From assembly GCA_022818135.1 (NCBI GenBank), contig JAFMSR010000017.1:40643398-40707397 (forward strand): DNA of 64,000 bases, read 5' to 3'. The stretch's first letter is position 1. The number at the start of each line of letters is the position of its first letter. This DNA comes from Saxidomus purpurata (lineage: Eukaryota; Mollusca; Bivalvia; Venerida; Veneridae). A program made the translations under genes and the position numbers. Under the pieces are notes generated by a model. The model was not told where the DNA came from, did no database searches, and saw only the letters and a program-made list of their open reading frames with translations. This document shows positions 1 to 11,707 of this stretch, piece by piece.

Positions 1-417
1 ATATGACTATAACTTGATAACAATTATCACCTTACAGGGGTGGTGAAATTTAAAAACAGTTTATTTTTCTGAAACAGACCAATACACTTTCCAGTTCTTC
101 TTTTTCAGCTATTTGCTTCTTTTGGCAGGGGCTTTAAATTTTCTGAAATAATTTTGGAGGACGGTGAGAGAATGGGGAGCGGTTTGGTTCCCTTTCTGGC
201 AACATGAGGTATAAATTAGCCTTTAGAATGACACCTATTGATATGTGCTCGTCATTCAACACAGTACAATGATTATAAAATGTAAATAGCTTTCTTTTAT
301 AATTGCTTGTTTCAGTCATGTGTGTGCTGTCTCAAGAGAAATAAATAAAGATTTAGCGAACTTCCTGTGCAAGTTAAAACAAAAAAATATGTGAAATATT
401 TTGGAAATGTAAGAATC
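1..417. other. 3' flank of CARD gene copy 1, left edge of segmental duplication A
   Basis: Non-coding. It aligns almost base for base with 27,697-28,119, the flank of copy 3, so it is part of the duplication that produced copies 1 and 3. No open frame of interest was seen. Confidence 0.75.
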
Positions 418-423
418 TTTATT
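418..423 (-). terminator. Poly(A) signal AATAAA of CARD gene copy 1
   Basis: TTTATT on the plus strand reads AATAAA on the gene strand, about 690 nt after the stop codon. The surrounding block (GTTGAAAATAAAGA) is conserved at the matching position of copies 3 and 5 and partly in copy 4, which supports a used 3' end. No RNA evidence. Confidence 0.5.
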
Positions 424-1113
424 TTCAACAACAAAAAAGAGAAAAAGTAAATCAACAATTAACAATTGATATAAATAACAAATGAAACTGTACATGTACA
501 ATCATGTTAATGCTAAGCTTTAATGAATAAATAAAAAGTGATGTTCCATAATACTGGAATTCAGATCAAATTAAGAAAGGGCTCTAATGTTGTAATAGAA
601 TATGAAATCTTTTGTACAAGAATTATCAATAAGCAGGTTTACATAGAAAACATTTAGAGGTCCAAATGAGCTACTTTACATTAAATTCATGTCTAATGTA
701 TATGAAATACTAAGCAAATTTCAACAACAAAAAAAGAGAAAAATTAAATCAAGCTTTAATGAATAAATCATGTCACTTTTAACAAAAAGTGTTGTTCCAT
801 AAAACTAGAATTCAGATCAAATTGAGAGTGGGCTCTGTAATGTTGTAATAGAATAATGAAATCTTTTGTACAAGAATTAGAGCTACTTCTTTATATTAAA
901 TTCATGTCTAATGTATATGAAATACGAAGCAAATTTCATGAAGCATCCCATGTTTTAAAATGCGTATTTCTTCCAAAAATGATCACTTTAGATTGTAAGT
1001 AATTGTGAGTAATTTAAAGATAAGAATTATTTCAGCGGTTATTGTATGAGACACAGCTGTACAAGACACAGCACGACTTCAGTGATGTCTGTGTGTTCCA
1101 GTATTGCGGTATA

Positions 1114-4100
1114 TCATTTTTTATTGCTACGTGTCCCTCTTGTAGCAATCTTCAAGTTTCTTGGTGATTGCTGGCTGTAAGCACCAAAAATTTGGGAATA
1201 TCTTCTAGGAGACTGTCCTTGTGCATTGGAAACCCGTCTTTGATTGGCCGTACCTCTTCTCAATGCAGCTGCAGGCCTTTTTTGTTGGTCTGTTTGCAGT
1301 TCCTGAAGTCTTCTTTCAAGTTTTTTAATCTTTACATCCTTTTCTTCCATCTGTTCATATTTAATAGCAGCATCTTTCTCAAAGTTATCTATAAATGTTT
1401 TCAGGTTTTTATTTTCAGCTTCTTTGTCAGCAAGTGTTTTTTCCATTTTTTTCATGTACCCTCTTTGCTTTAACAAATCATCGAACAGCTGCTTTTCTTC
1501 CTTTTCCTTCTTTTCTAGTCTGCGTTCTAGGTCTTTCTTGTCAGCAAATAATCTTTCAATGCAAACATTAAGTGGTTGCCGCCTTTCTTTTTCTGAAAAA
1601 AGTCCATGGCATTTTCTAATCATTTTTGTGTCATCAGAATTTCCTAACCTATTGATAAGTTTGTCAGTTTCAATAAATATCATATCCCAAGTGACAAAAT
1701 CATCTTCCAGGTCTTCAGTGTCATTTTCAGATGTTGTAGCATTAAGTTTGATGTACAATTCCCGCATTTCTTCCATTTGGTTCTGAAAGGCCTCGCTTTG
1801 TTCATATGATATTTCAGACCTTGTTGCTTTATTTTCATCATCCTGGATCTTAAATTCTTGGTGACACCTGACATCAGCAAGGTGTGATAAGCGAGAACTG
1901 CCTCCTCTAACACAGTCGTAATAAGCTTCACTTGTTGGGAAATCATCATTGGTTTCGTCCAAATCATCATGAACAGGTGCATCAACTTCATCAATGTTTT
2001 CTGAGACTGTTTCAAAACCTTCACTTTGTACTTGAGGAGTACTTGTTATTTGACTTTCAACATCTTCATTTTTCTTTGGGGATACAAGTATACCAATGGG
2101 ACTCATGCATGCATCCTTGTATTGCTTTTCATGTGATGGTATGGGATGTCTTGATGCTCTCTGCTGGTTGTTTGGAGTAAAGACTGCTCCATGGTTGGAA
2201 ACCTTTGGATTATATCTGTGGTATTGGTCATTGCTGAAATGTTTTAGCTGTGTTTGATGGCTTTCTTCATTTCTCTCCCTGCCTGATTATAGGGAAAAAA
2301 ATATTGTTAGCATAATATTGTTGTTTGAGTTCTGTCCTGGAATTATTTAATGTAGGTAAAACTTGGGCATGAGAAAAGAGATTTTTACCTGTGAGAATAA
2401 GCATCTTTAATTTGATTGATAAGGTATTCAATTATTTGTCAAAATTAATTATAGAGTAAAAGATCACAGGTTGTGAAGTGCTGTAGACTTTTTTCAACTT
2501 TAATAAAGCAATTAAGTAGTGGTAGAGCTGTTAAAACGAACAATCTATAGTGTTTTTATACGCCCGAAGGGACGTATTATGTTATCGCCTCCGTGTACGT
2601 CTGTCCGTCTGTCCGTTAGCAATTTCCCTTCCGCTCTGTAACTCTTGAACCCCTTGAAGGATTTCAAAGAAACCTGACACAAATGTTAACCAGACTGAGA
2701 CGACGTGCAGAAGCAATGTTCCGGATGGCTGGATTCAAGGTCAAGGTCATACTTAGCGTTCAAAGGTCATATCATTTTATTTCCCTTCCGCTCTGTAACT
2801 GTTCAACCCCTTGAAGGATTTCGAAGAAACCTGACACAAATGTTAAACAGACTGAGACGACGTGCAGAAGCAATGTTTCGGATGGCTGGATTCAAGGTCA
2901 AGGTCATACTTAGCGGTCAAAGGTCATATCATTTTGTTTCCCTTCCGCTCTGTAACTCTTGAACCCCTTGAAGGATTTCGAAGAAACCTGACACAAATGT
3001 TTACCAGACTGAGAGGACGTGCAGAAGCAATGTTCCGGATGGCTGGATTCAAGGTCAAGGTCAAACTTAGCATATTTTGTAACTTTTTTATTATTGGCAG
3101 TACGGAAAAACCGAGACCACTTTTCTGTGGTACAACATGAATGGTACCTCCAATTTTTTGGTGTTTTTTGACATTTTTGTACCTGGTTAGGATTTTCTGG
3201 TTGGGGACTTAGATTTTTTTATATAACTTTAATTTTTTATTCTTGTTCCTGTCCGTTGGGCTTCAACAGCCTAAATTTTGCTCCCATTCTCTGATACACT
3301 TCGGGCATATATTGCTGCGCTTTGCGGTGCTCTTGTTTTAAAAATAAAATGTAATAAGTGACCAGATTCTAACCTTGCTGACTTCTTAGAAGTTTTCTAT
3401 TATACTGTTCTTCTAGTTGTTTTGCTAACCATTGAAAATTTTCTTTTAGAATCCATACAAAGTTATCAAATGCTTCAGGCCCTCTCTTCTCCAGTAGCTC
3501 CAGCATTTTGTACACACTGTTCCTAGGTGTTTCTTCAGCCTAAACGTACAATATATTATATATATGTATATATATATACAGGGTTCCATCGCTTCTGGGA
3601 AATTGGGAAAAGTCCTGAAATTTCAAAATCGGGGTTCCTGGCCTTAAAAAGTCTGTGAATTTGGAGATGTACGGTAAAGGTACAGGAAAAGTACTGGAAT
3701 TTAGACCATCCTGCCAATGTTGAGCTCTCCTACCTTGGCGACGTTACCTTTTTTGTTCATATGAATTTTATTCTCCCTGTACATGGATATATGAGGATCG
3801 GGGAACCATCCCTCTCCATATCTTACAATTTTTCAAACATTTATGATGTGATCAATATAGAAATCATTATGACTATAGTACATGTATGTGAAATCATGTA
3901 AGTTGAAGGGGAAATCCTTAATTTTGCAACAAAACATTCACATGAACCTGTAAATAAATGTGACAAAACATAAAAAGAAAAAACCTTTATTGTAACAGGA
4001 GTAAAATTTACGCAAATGTCTCGATGTCTGAATGACAAGGGAAGTAACACAGTTGAAATCTTTTAGAGAAATCTTTTAGTGGTATTTGACCTAAAGATGG

Positions 4101-6036
4101 CCACCGTGGAAAAACTACGGATATCTTGATTTGTTATAATCTCCATTTTTTCAATATCTTGGCTAAATTTTTGATCCCCAACTGTGAAATTTCCTCTATT
4201 TTGACATCCGATATCTCAAGTTGACTCTTATCACCTGCCAAACAAGGTGCGAAAAGCTGCACGCGATTGTATTTGCTCGATTGTCGTCTGCTGTCAGAGG
4301 TGCGAAAAACACCACGTGCGGCTATTCATTCAGTGATTTGGTTAACGACCCGAAATTAATTATTTGGCGCACATGTGTTGTTAATTGTTTGTTTGCGACA
4401 TAAGCTGTGTAATATGCAGAATGGGTAATTTGTATTGAGTTGTGTCAAAACTGAGTAAATTTATTTGCATTTATAAACAGCAAAAAATGAAGATTCTGTT
4501 AATTATCATGTCTTTATTACGTACACATTAGATAGATTACATCTCGATATTGAATAAAACCGGAAGAGTCATGTTGGAGGGCGCAAGTCATGAACTTTTC
4601 CAATCGCCAGTTGCATACATGCCGTTCTCCCGTTACTCGCCGGGTTCTCCCGATATTTAGACCCTTACCCCGGCGCCCCGGCGAAGCTCGCAAAAACACC
4701 CAAATCTCCCGATAAATCAAAATTTTGTCTTAAAAGAAAATCCATAAAATTCGTTAAATACCCACTCAAGTTTCAATATACAAAGTCAAAACCTTGACAC
4801 GCGAGACCGATAATTGGTTGATTAGGTGACGAAAGTCGGCTCTTTATTACGCTCGTTAGTGTTGTCAGTAACATCTGGTCATTGCCCGGGGTAATACTTA
4901 TCGCCTGATTGACGTAATCGATGTTTGCAACAAGATCACACGTCTAGATAGTATATATTGTATTAAGGATCTCTTTTTTGGTCAGATTGATTGGTACAAT
5001 ATCGATATATACGTAGATATAAAGTATTTTCTTTATTTTTCCAAAATTGCGGGTACCCGGATGTTTGTCACGTGATCCGAGGCAAGTTATTTATCGTATT
5101 ACGCTCGTTTCCGGACCATACTATTTGAAAGACCTTGGTCAGGATTATTAAATATGATTATATGATACTTTTAATGTACTAGTTGATTAAAGATTATGTA
5201 CCGCCAGTTGAAAGAAATAAAATTGTTGCTTTTGTTTGTTTTGTTTTGCTTTGTATCCAGATCAAACGTAAGTACGACATTATTCTTGTTTCATTAAAAT
5301 TCAGAGAATTTTGTTTGAGTAATAATTTTGGATATGAGAAATTGAGAATCAAGGTTTAAATGTGCTTAAAATGGCGACTGCATGTGTTTACATTAAGTTG
5401 AATAAACATAATCGTCATGTATGACGTCAGAAACGCATGTTTTTTGGTTTTCGTTTTTACCCCGTTGTGATGTCCAAAAACCCGGCGATTTTTCACAAAT
5501 CTCCCGTTAATGGTCCAACCCTAAACGGCATGTATGGCCAGTTGAGCAATCCAGAGAATATATTCAAATAAAAAAGATGAAAAACACTCTTATTGTTTGT
5601 TTTACATGAATCAGATGAATTGAACATTTAGTTTTTTTAAACCTACGAGCTAGTTTCAAAACCTGTGTATTACACAGATCACAAGATTGTGGAAAGAAGC
5701 AAACGTCTCTCTGTCAACAATAATATTTGATCCAACTTTGTTATCTCGATTTTTCGATATCTCGACTTACTTTCTTTGGTCCCAAAGAAATCAAGATAAC
5801 GAGAGTCGACTGTATTATGACTGCTTATCAGTAGGTTAATTTTATTATTAATATCAACTTGCATGATATTTTTTGCAGTAAGAAACAGAAAATAAAGTTA
5901 CCTTAATGATGTCGAGCATTCCATTTGTAAAGATTTTATCCCTCCGCAAAGCCGCATAGAAGTCATTATCAAGGATCAGCTCATCAGCTATCTTGATATG
6001 CAGACTACGTAGGGTTGACTTCTGCCTTTTATCCAT
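1114..6036 (-). CDS. CARD and coiled-coil adaptor-like protein, copy 1 (3 coding exons, 489 aa)
   Basis: Coding exons on the minus strand are 5902-6036 (45 codons, phase-0 donor AAG/GTAACT), 3374-3539 (acceptor TTTAG/GCT, donor CAAG/GTTAGA, phase 1) and 1114-2282 (acceptor ATAATCAG/GC). They join in frame to 489 aa. Residues 1 to about 95 are a six-helix CARD, with LRSL in helix 1 and RGPEAFDNF in helix 5, most like the CRADD/RAIDD CARD. From about 101 the protein is polar and disordered; SPIGI lies at 161-165. An acidic Ser/Thr stretch follows, then a conserved helical block (about 297-345), a coiled coil (about 341-434) and a basic tail with RRVSN and GQSPRR. The start is the first ATG after a conserved 5'-UTR acceptor. 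By family logic it would be a cytosolic scaffold that polymerises through its CARD; this is inference. No named orthologue recognised. Confidence 0.85.
2558..3337 (+). mobile_element. Helentron-like non-autonomous element (HINE-type) in intron 2 of copy 1
   Basis: It starts ATACGCCCGAAG and ends with the inverted match CTTCGGGCATAT, a hairpin (GCTGCGC-TTT-GCGGTGC) and terminal CTCTTGTT. Inside are (GTCC)n-like sequence and about three units of roughly 155 bp containing TCAAGGTCAAGGTCA. Copy 3 has the empty site (GTGTTTTTTATTAAAATG near 30,820), so the insertion came after the duplication or was lost there. Confidence 0.7.
3579..3740. repeat. Interspersed repeat fragment beginning CAGGGTTCC, in intron 1 of copy 1
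   Basis: The GGGAAAAGTCCTG-type sequence after a TA-rich run resembles ends of widespread animal DNA transposons. It is absent at the matching point of copy 3. The other end was not found. Confidence 0.35.
4614..5536. mobile_element. hAT-like non-autonomous transposon, 923 bp
   Basis: The terminal inverted repeat is CATACATGCCGTT / AACGGCATGTATG, flanked by an exact 8-bp target duplication GCCAGTTG (4606-4613 and 5537-5544). An 8-bp duplication is typical of hAT. No transposase frame is visible. It lies in intron 1 of copy 1 and is absent from copy 3. Confidence 0.75.
5720..5812. mobile_element. End of a pogo/Tigger-like element
   Basis: On the minus strand this end reads TA/CAGTCGACTCTCGTTATCTT, a pogo-type terminus at a TA target (5813-5814). 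Sequence resumes homology with copy 3 right after it. The matching left end was not located; related TATCTTGA-rich sequence lies near 4,110-4,215. Confidence 0.45.
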
Positions 6037-6374
6037 TCTGATTTACTGCAAAAGTGAACTGTTTTCTTGTTCTCTATCTTCAAGCTTAAAATTTTATGTT
6101 ATATTTGCAGCAAGGTATAGCTTCCTCTGCTCTTTTAAAGTTGTGACTGTCTCTGTGGCAAATAGAGATCAATTCTGAGATATAAATGTAATCTAACATA
6201 ATCTGAATTCCCCCTAAAAATATCCCCAAAAAATATTCCTTCCGTCACTTTCATGGTATGTGTTCGCTCACCATAGTCCTATGTCCTGAAATGACTGAGC
6301 TGTTTTGTAACCTTGTACTAAACGATTTATATGTATAAATTCACATGAATTTATTGAAGTCCTTCACAGTAGCT
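6037..6374 (-). promoter_or_regulatory. Promoter, non-coding exon and 5'-UTR intron of copy 1
   Basis: A TATA-like box (ATACATATAAAT) lies at 6325-6340. A short non-coding exon ends at 6272 with donor ATG/GTGAGC. A 234-bp intron runs to the acceptor AAATCAG/A at 6038, one base before the ATG. Upstream, the block AGCTACTGTGAAGGA (6360-6374) is shared by all five copies. Conservation of donor, acceptor and TATA position across diverged copies is the evidence; the start site (about 6300) is inferred. Confidence 0.6.
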
Positions 6375-7732
6375 AGGATAATTACGAGAGTTGAACAAAA
6401 ATAAATCAGATTGTTGCAATAATTCTTATATTCAAAACTTTGAATTTGATCTTTTTGTACGTCTATCTATAAATTTTTTAACATTTATATAGTAACTGTC
6501 TCACAGCAAACATGTGAGTCTGTGAATAAATAACCAGTAACTGGTAATATATTACATGTAAATTTGTTATGTTTCCGATGTTGAATTTTAAACTGCACTT
6601 CTGCCACTTCATGGTCATATATACATCATTTTACAAAGTACCAATGCCATGCCTGTTTTCACTGTATAGCAAGCAACAGTCACAAGAAAATCATGTTTTT
6701 ATTAAATTCCACAACCATTTTAGATACTCAAGAGCTAAAACTTAAGATGTGATAAAACAGATGTCCACAAAAAGGACCCTATCTTAATCACATGTATTTG
6801 AGTCAAATCTGTAATTTAGAAGAAGCTAAAAGGCAAGTTTGTGAAAGTTTGAAGGACACATTGTGGGTTTTAGCAATCAAGGATGTTGTCAACGTCAGGT
6901 GCTTAACCATGAGGCTTTGTGAACAAACTGGGTAATTGGACAGTTCACCATGCATAACATGAAGAAAGTCTAGGCAATGTGGATTTTGCAGTTGTTAATA
7001 AATAAAAAAATAAAGTAGTATCCCGAGAGTAATATCAGTTTATGTCATTTTGTAACCATTGGCTCTCCAAGCCTTGCTTTTACATGTTTGCTTCGATCTT
7101 TTGTATATATCTCGAGTCTTCTTTGTTAAAAAGAAATAAATTTTTTAGGTCTGGTCGTGCAGAGATTGAATATCAAGTGATGTGATTTTCATTCTAATGC
7201 AACTACATGTATAAGACATGTCATAGCAATAGAAAACAGTCTGATTAATTCTGGATTACCCCTCATACTTACTTTATCCAAGTCCATAATATTACCCAGT
7301 ATTTTAAGTGCACACTCTAAGCTGTTTTAACCTTGTATCTGTGTCATCAATATGGGTTTATCTGCATAATATCTAAAAACACTTTAAAACAATAGTTGAC
7401 CTGTCACATAAGAAACATATAAAAGATATATCTTCTTGAAAACTTTTAAATTCCAATGCAAATCATATCATTTGTGGCAAATTTGCCAGACATATTTCCA
7501 GGAAATTGTATGAAAAATAAGGAGTTAGTAAATCAAATTTTAAATTAAAACCTACTTTTACCTTAATCCAAGAGATTTTGCTAAATTGATATACATGTAT
7601 TTAGAATCAGGAGTCTTTTGGAATGATTTAAAGTGACAGCAATATTGTCTTAAGAGATAAAAACTCTTCTGTAAATCCAAACTATCTACATAGATCTATT
7701 ACATAATACTATGTTGCTGGTATTAGACAAAT
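6375..7732. other. Upstream flank of copy 1, duplicated in copy 3
   Basis: AT-rich non-coding DNA that aligns with 33,116-35,082, apart from a Helentron-like insertion in the copy 3 version. A third diverged match is at 25,400-26,290. No gene seen. Confidence 0.65.
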
Positions 7733-8018
7733 TGTCAGTTCGGTTAGCTCAATCGGTAGAGCACAAGACTTGTTATCTCGAAATAGCAGGTTCGATTCCG
7801 GGGGGGTTGACCAACTAAAATTACAGTCTTTCTGACGAGAATAACACAAAAGTCCCATGCATGGGTGCTATTCACCTGGCATTTTAAAGAAACAGGGGTG
7901 TCTTTGGAATTGGGACGCTTTCTGTATCTTGCACTATCCTGCAAAACCTAGAATAACTAACCTCTTCTGGGGGCATTGGTCATGTGGGAAACCGGTACCA
8001 ATGATAAAACCCTAATAT
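7733..8018 (+). mobile_element. tRNA-derived SINE, family 1
   Basis: The tRNA-like head has an A box (7744-7761, TTAGCTCAATCGGTAGAG) and a B box (7789-7799, GGTTCGATTCC). A conserved body (GGGCATTGGTCATGTGGGAAACC) and an AAACCCTAATAT tail follow. The same element occurs at 23,070 and 35,083; the latter is its duplication partner, so the insertion predates duplication A. Confidence 0.8.
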
Positions 8019-8083
8019 ATGATATTAGACAACATGAGTGAGAAGCAATGCAGTCAAGGTCACTTAGGTTGTATATGTATGTA

Positions 8084-9052
8084 CAGGTCTTCGATAATTT
8101 GGTCAATTCAATTGGTCCAGGCCGAGTCTCTGACGTTATTGATGTTGCAAATCATGTTATCCCACCCACTTAGGCAATATAGTGGAAGTTATTCACTTGT
8201 TTTATTATGCGGTTTTACAGTGATGTCATGCTCAAAATACACGATCTTACTTTACCAAATTCATTTCCTGTTGAAATTGATCAATACTTTATCATGCCTG
8301 AAGTAAATTTACGTATATTTTGAAAGGAAAAGCAAGCAACTAATGTCTGCCGAGTTCAGCCAAATTTATTGAGAAACTGTTGACAGTTGCACCGTGCGAC
8401 GGGAGGTAATGAAAGCCAGTCTCCGGCTCCGGTCTTCGAATGTCTCGGAAATGATCCGTGTAATAATTAGCCATGAAAATATTTTTGCAGAATATCAATT
8501 TATTTTTTAATACATGACCATTTGTGACTTAGGAAAGAGCCTGCAAAAATATGTGCCGGTCGACGATTTACGAATTACAATCTTATTCTGGAAAAAATAG
8601 GTCTACCATATATATTTTGTCGAATTTAAATAAAGTACATTTACAAATTGTGTTATTTAATTTATTTTCTAAAACTGAACATCGGGAGTCCCGAAACATA
8701 ACCGTTACAATAACCAACAAAGCAATCAAGGATTGGTCTTTTCCAAGTAAATAGGCTAGCTGTAAACATCAAAGTATTTCCAGAGGCATTTGGCCTTGTC
8801 CTCTGATTGCTAATTACCGACCGATCAACAAAGTGACAGTCGGATTATCTGACACGTTTATTGCTCTTCCTAGGGGCAAATAACAGATCTTTAGGTGTTG
8901 ACAGGAGCCTGTGTATTGTGATATTCAGCACATTTTGGACCGAAAATGTAAAAATTCTCGGACCGATTTAGAATGGCTTTTCAGACTTGTCAATCGGTTT
9001 TTGAAGTTAAAATTCGGTACAGAACCAAAAACCGAAGATTATCGAAGCCCTG
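8084..9052. mobile_element. hAT-like element, 969 bp, TSD TGTATGTA
   Basis: Ends CAGGTCTTCGATAAT and ATTATCGAAGCCCTG are inverted repeats. An 8-bp target duplication TGTATGTA lies at 8076-8083 and 9053-9060. Copy 3 (near 35,400) lacks the insert. No transposase is seen. Confidence 0.7.
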
Positions 9053-9107
9053 TGTATGTATATGTCTCCAGATTGTTTCCTGAATTTGTTATATGAATTG
9101 AAAACTA

Positions 9108-10811
9108 CACTGCAACCCTGTTATAACGCGGTAGTCGGGGTCCAAAGGGTCAGACCCGCGTTATAAGTGAGACTGTTTTTTATAACGCGGTGTGATCATT
9201 GGCCGTTGTTTTCTTGCATAACACGTATATACCCCATCCACCCAACTAAATTAAAGATAATTTGTTGTTTGGGTTTTTTTTTTTTTTTTGTTTTCAAGTG
9301 GTTAAAGTGTAGAAAATAATGATGTTTGATTTTGTTAGGCCATTACTAACACAAAATCAAATCTTTTTTTAAATCTGGAATTGCAACGGGCGTCTTCTCA
9401 GAAGGAAATATATGACATAGTGCATCGAATGTGACCATATTGTGTTGAAAATTTGAGTTTAAAATAGGGATGTCATTGATTAAATTTTTTGTATTGATAT
9501 ATCAATTTAGAAATATCGACGATACAGCGATATATCGATACACGGGCGTAAAAAAGTCACTATATATTCTACTAAATCTCTGGACTATATTTGTACTAAA
9601 CATATGGTTCTGGTCTATAATATATATCAACCCTTGCAGTGATGAAATTTTTTTGCCTATAAGACCACATTTCATTAAATTACCATTCGTTAGAAAAACA
9701 CGGAACTCAGGGTAGAGTGATTGTTCATATTCCGGTTCAGTTTTGATGAAATTTTCGAACGTGAAACTGTTGATCATGGCACAGTAAAACATTATTTGAT
9801 AATACGATTTTTCATAACGGCAATCGATATCGAATCGAAAGTGTTTGATCGTTGATATATCGATATCGTTTGAATCGATTACATCCCTAGTTTAAAAAAA
9901 GAATTAATAAAACATATTTTGCCTTTTCAAAAACGAAAGTAGGTTTTCGAGTTTTCAAATATCTTTGTTATTTTCCAGAAGTCTCCCAGATAGAGGCTGT
10001 AAATAGGTTGTACATAAATAAGCATGCCTATTTTGAATAATAATTAAAGAACTTTACTTCCAATAATGTGCAAAGTATATATCTGACTGTTTACAACATT
10101 CAGTAAAGCGAAAGTAGGACAAAAAGACCACCCAGGTCAATCTAAGGAAATACACAAACATCCACTTGTTTTTCTACAGCAGTATTTCAAACAGTGAAAT
10201 TCTCGACGGCTATTGTAAAGTTTTAGAAGCCAGTTTCAAACTGTATTTCCCTGTTACAATTCCAGATTTAAAAGAAAATTCGATTTGGTGTTAGTAATGG
10301 ACCTTTAATTAATCAGAATTCTTACGTAAATATTTGCTATTGAAAGCGAAAGTACATCCATTTTCAGAAAATGACATGACTAAAATGAAAGTACACTCGT
10401 ATTACATATCACTCGCCCGACATGCGCAAACTATAACAGTTTTGTAACTGATTAATTAAAGTTCAGGTAAGCCTACAACCAAAGATATGCAAACAAATTT
10501 AAATTTGCTCAATATACAAGTTATTGCCAAACAAACAAAGAGATCAGCTTGTGAATAACGGAGCCGTGAAAAAACACCAGTCAAACACTTCTGTGTTAGA
10601 AGACGCTTGATAGCACCTACCTGATAATGATCAATTAATAACCTGCCATGTATGTTGTTTATTTATGTTTTCAAACATTTGCTTTGTATAGGGACAATGC
10701 TATCTGACAGAAATGATTTTGGTCGATCCCAAAATTTTTGGGAGCCAAGACCCAACCGCGTTACACGGGGATTCGCGTTATAACGCCGTGCGTTATAAAG
10801 AGGTTGCAGTG
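9108..10811. mobile_element. Tc1/pogo-like element, 1,704 bp, TA target
   Basis: Terminal repeats are CACTGCAACCCTGTTATAAC and an imperfect inverse ending GAGGTTGCAGTG, with TA on both sides (9106-9107, 10812-10813). The copy 3 region near 35,466 shows the empty site AAAACTACTTAGAT. No transposase frame. A shorter relative in the opposite orientation lies at 11,708-12,469. Confidence 0.75.
9465..9889. mobile_element. hAT-like MITE nested in the 9108-10811 element
   Basis: Ends TAGGGATGTCATTGATT and GAATCGATTACATCCCTA are near-inverse. The exact 8-bp target duplication is GTTTAAAA (9457-9464 and 9890-9897). Confidence 0.75.
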
Positions 10812-10974
10812 TACTTAGATATGTCATAATGACTGACTGATACTTCTGACAAGGTACTATTCTCAATTTATAATACCTGTGGATGCACATTTGAGTAGTC
10901 ACTATGTCATGTGCTTTTTACGATGTTGTTGTTGTAAGTTAACACTCATTTCAACTGTGTTGCAGGCATTTTAC

Positions 10975-11138
10975 CTAACCATCATTCCTTGGAAGAACCA
11001 GTACTAGATTCCAATCCTTTGTAAGAAACATGAGTAAGCAACATGGTCTGTAACAGAGCTCAAAGCCTTGACCCTGGATCTGTAAGACGTTACAGTGATT
11101 TCGAGTCAGCGACTGTAACCGCTCGACCACAGAGGCAG
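10975..11138 (-). mobile_element. tRNA-Ser-like SINE, family 2, minus strand
   Basis: Read on the minus strand it starts CTCTGTGGTCGAGCGGTTA (A box) and has a B-box-like GGGTCAAGGC. It matches the plus-strand SINE that starts 28 bp away, and its duplication partner is 35,640-35,803. Confidence 0.55.
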
Positions 11139-11166
11139 TATGACACATAGAATCTATGATGACCAT

Positions 11167-11330
11167 TTGCCTCTGATCGAGTGGTTAGAGTCACTGACTT
11201 GAAATCACTTAAACCTCTCATAGATGGAGGGTCATGGGTTTGAGCCCTGCTACCCACCATGTCTCTTTATGTGAGAAAGTTGGCAGTTTCTTACAGAGGA
11301 TAGAAGTCTTTACAGGAATGATTGTTGGGT
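11167..11330 (+). mobile_element. tRNA-Ser-like SINE, family 2, plus strand
   Basis: The head has an A box (GATCGAGTGGTTAGAGTC), an anticodon-loop TGA, a long variable arm (CCTCTCATAGATGGAGG, a serine/leucine tRNA trait) and B box GGGTTTGAGCCC. The tail GTGAGAAAGTTGGCAGTTTC is shared with copies at 18,558, 35,829 and 46,398. Confidence 0.7.
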
Positions 11331-11705
11331 AAACTGCCCACCTGTTACAATGACGAAAAATACTATTGGAACGGACATAAATACTTCAACAAGAAACAAG
11401 TTATGATGACCGGATGACTGGAAGTTACGCCCATTCAAGCTGTATTTTGGTCATTCTAACAAGCAGGCAGTTTACCTTACTATACCAGTAGTGCCTAAGG
11501 ACACTACCACATACAGTTTACATATTCATAATTATTATGTACAATAATGACAAGAAATGTCTGTAAACATTTTTAACAAAAGACGAAAGTCCTGCAATCA
11601 AGATGTTACCATTACATGTACATGTACAATACATCTAGCACAAATATACCGATGTTATAGCCTTTATTTTTACAGATAATTCCTAAGATTGCTTCTATTT
11701 CAAAG
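11331..11705. other. Non-coding stretch
   Basis: AT-rich, with stop codons in all frames. No recognisable gene or element. Confidence 0.5.
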
Positions 11706-11707
11706 TA

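Noticed and set aside
1168..1786. Open frames on the plus strand across exon 3 of copy 1 (also 28,871-29,489 and 38,264-38,566)
   Set aside because: They are antisense shadows of the coiled-coil exon: Ser/Phe/Leu-rich because GAA/AAG codons are read in reverse, with no start context or domain.
2600..3060. CRISPR-like array
   Set aside because: Repeats and spacers are both conserved, units are about 150 bp, and the DNA is clearly animal; these are transposon tandem cores.
6175..6190. TTTATATCTCAG as the TATA box of the CARD genes
   Set aside because: It is conserved but lies inside the proposed 5'-UTR intron; a better TATA lies further upstream at the right distance from the conserved donor. 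An alternative internal acceptor is possible.
7733..7806. A genuine nuclear tRNA gene
   Set aside because: The tRNA-like head is followed by the same 200-bp body in three places, so it is a SINE.
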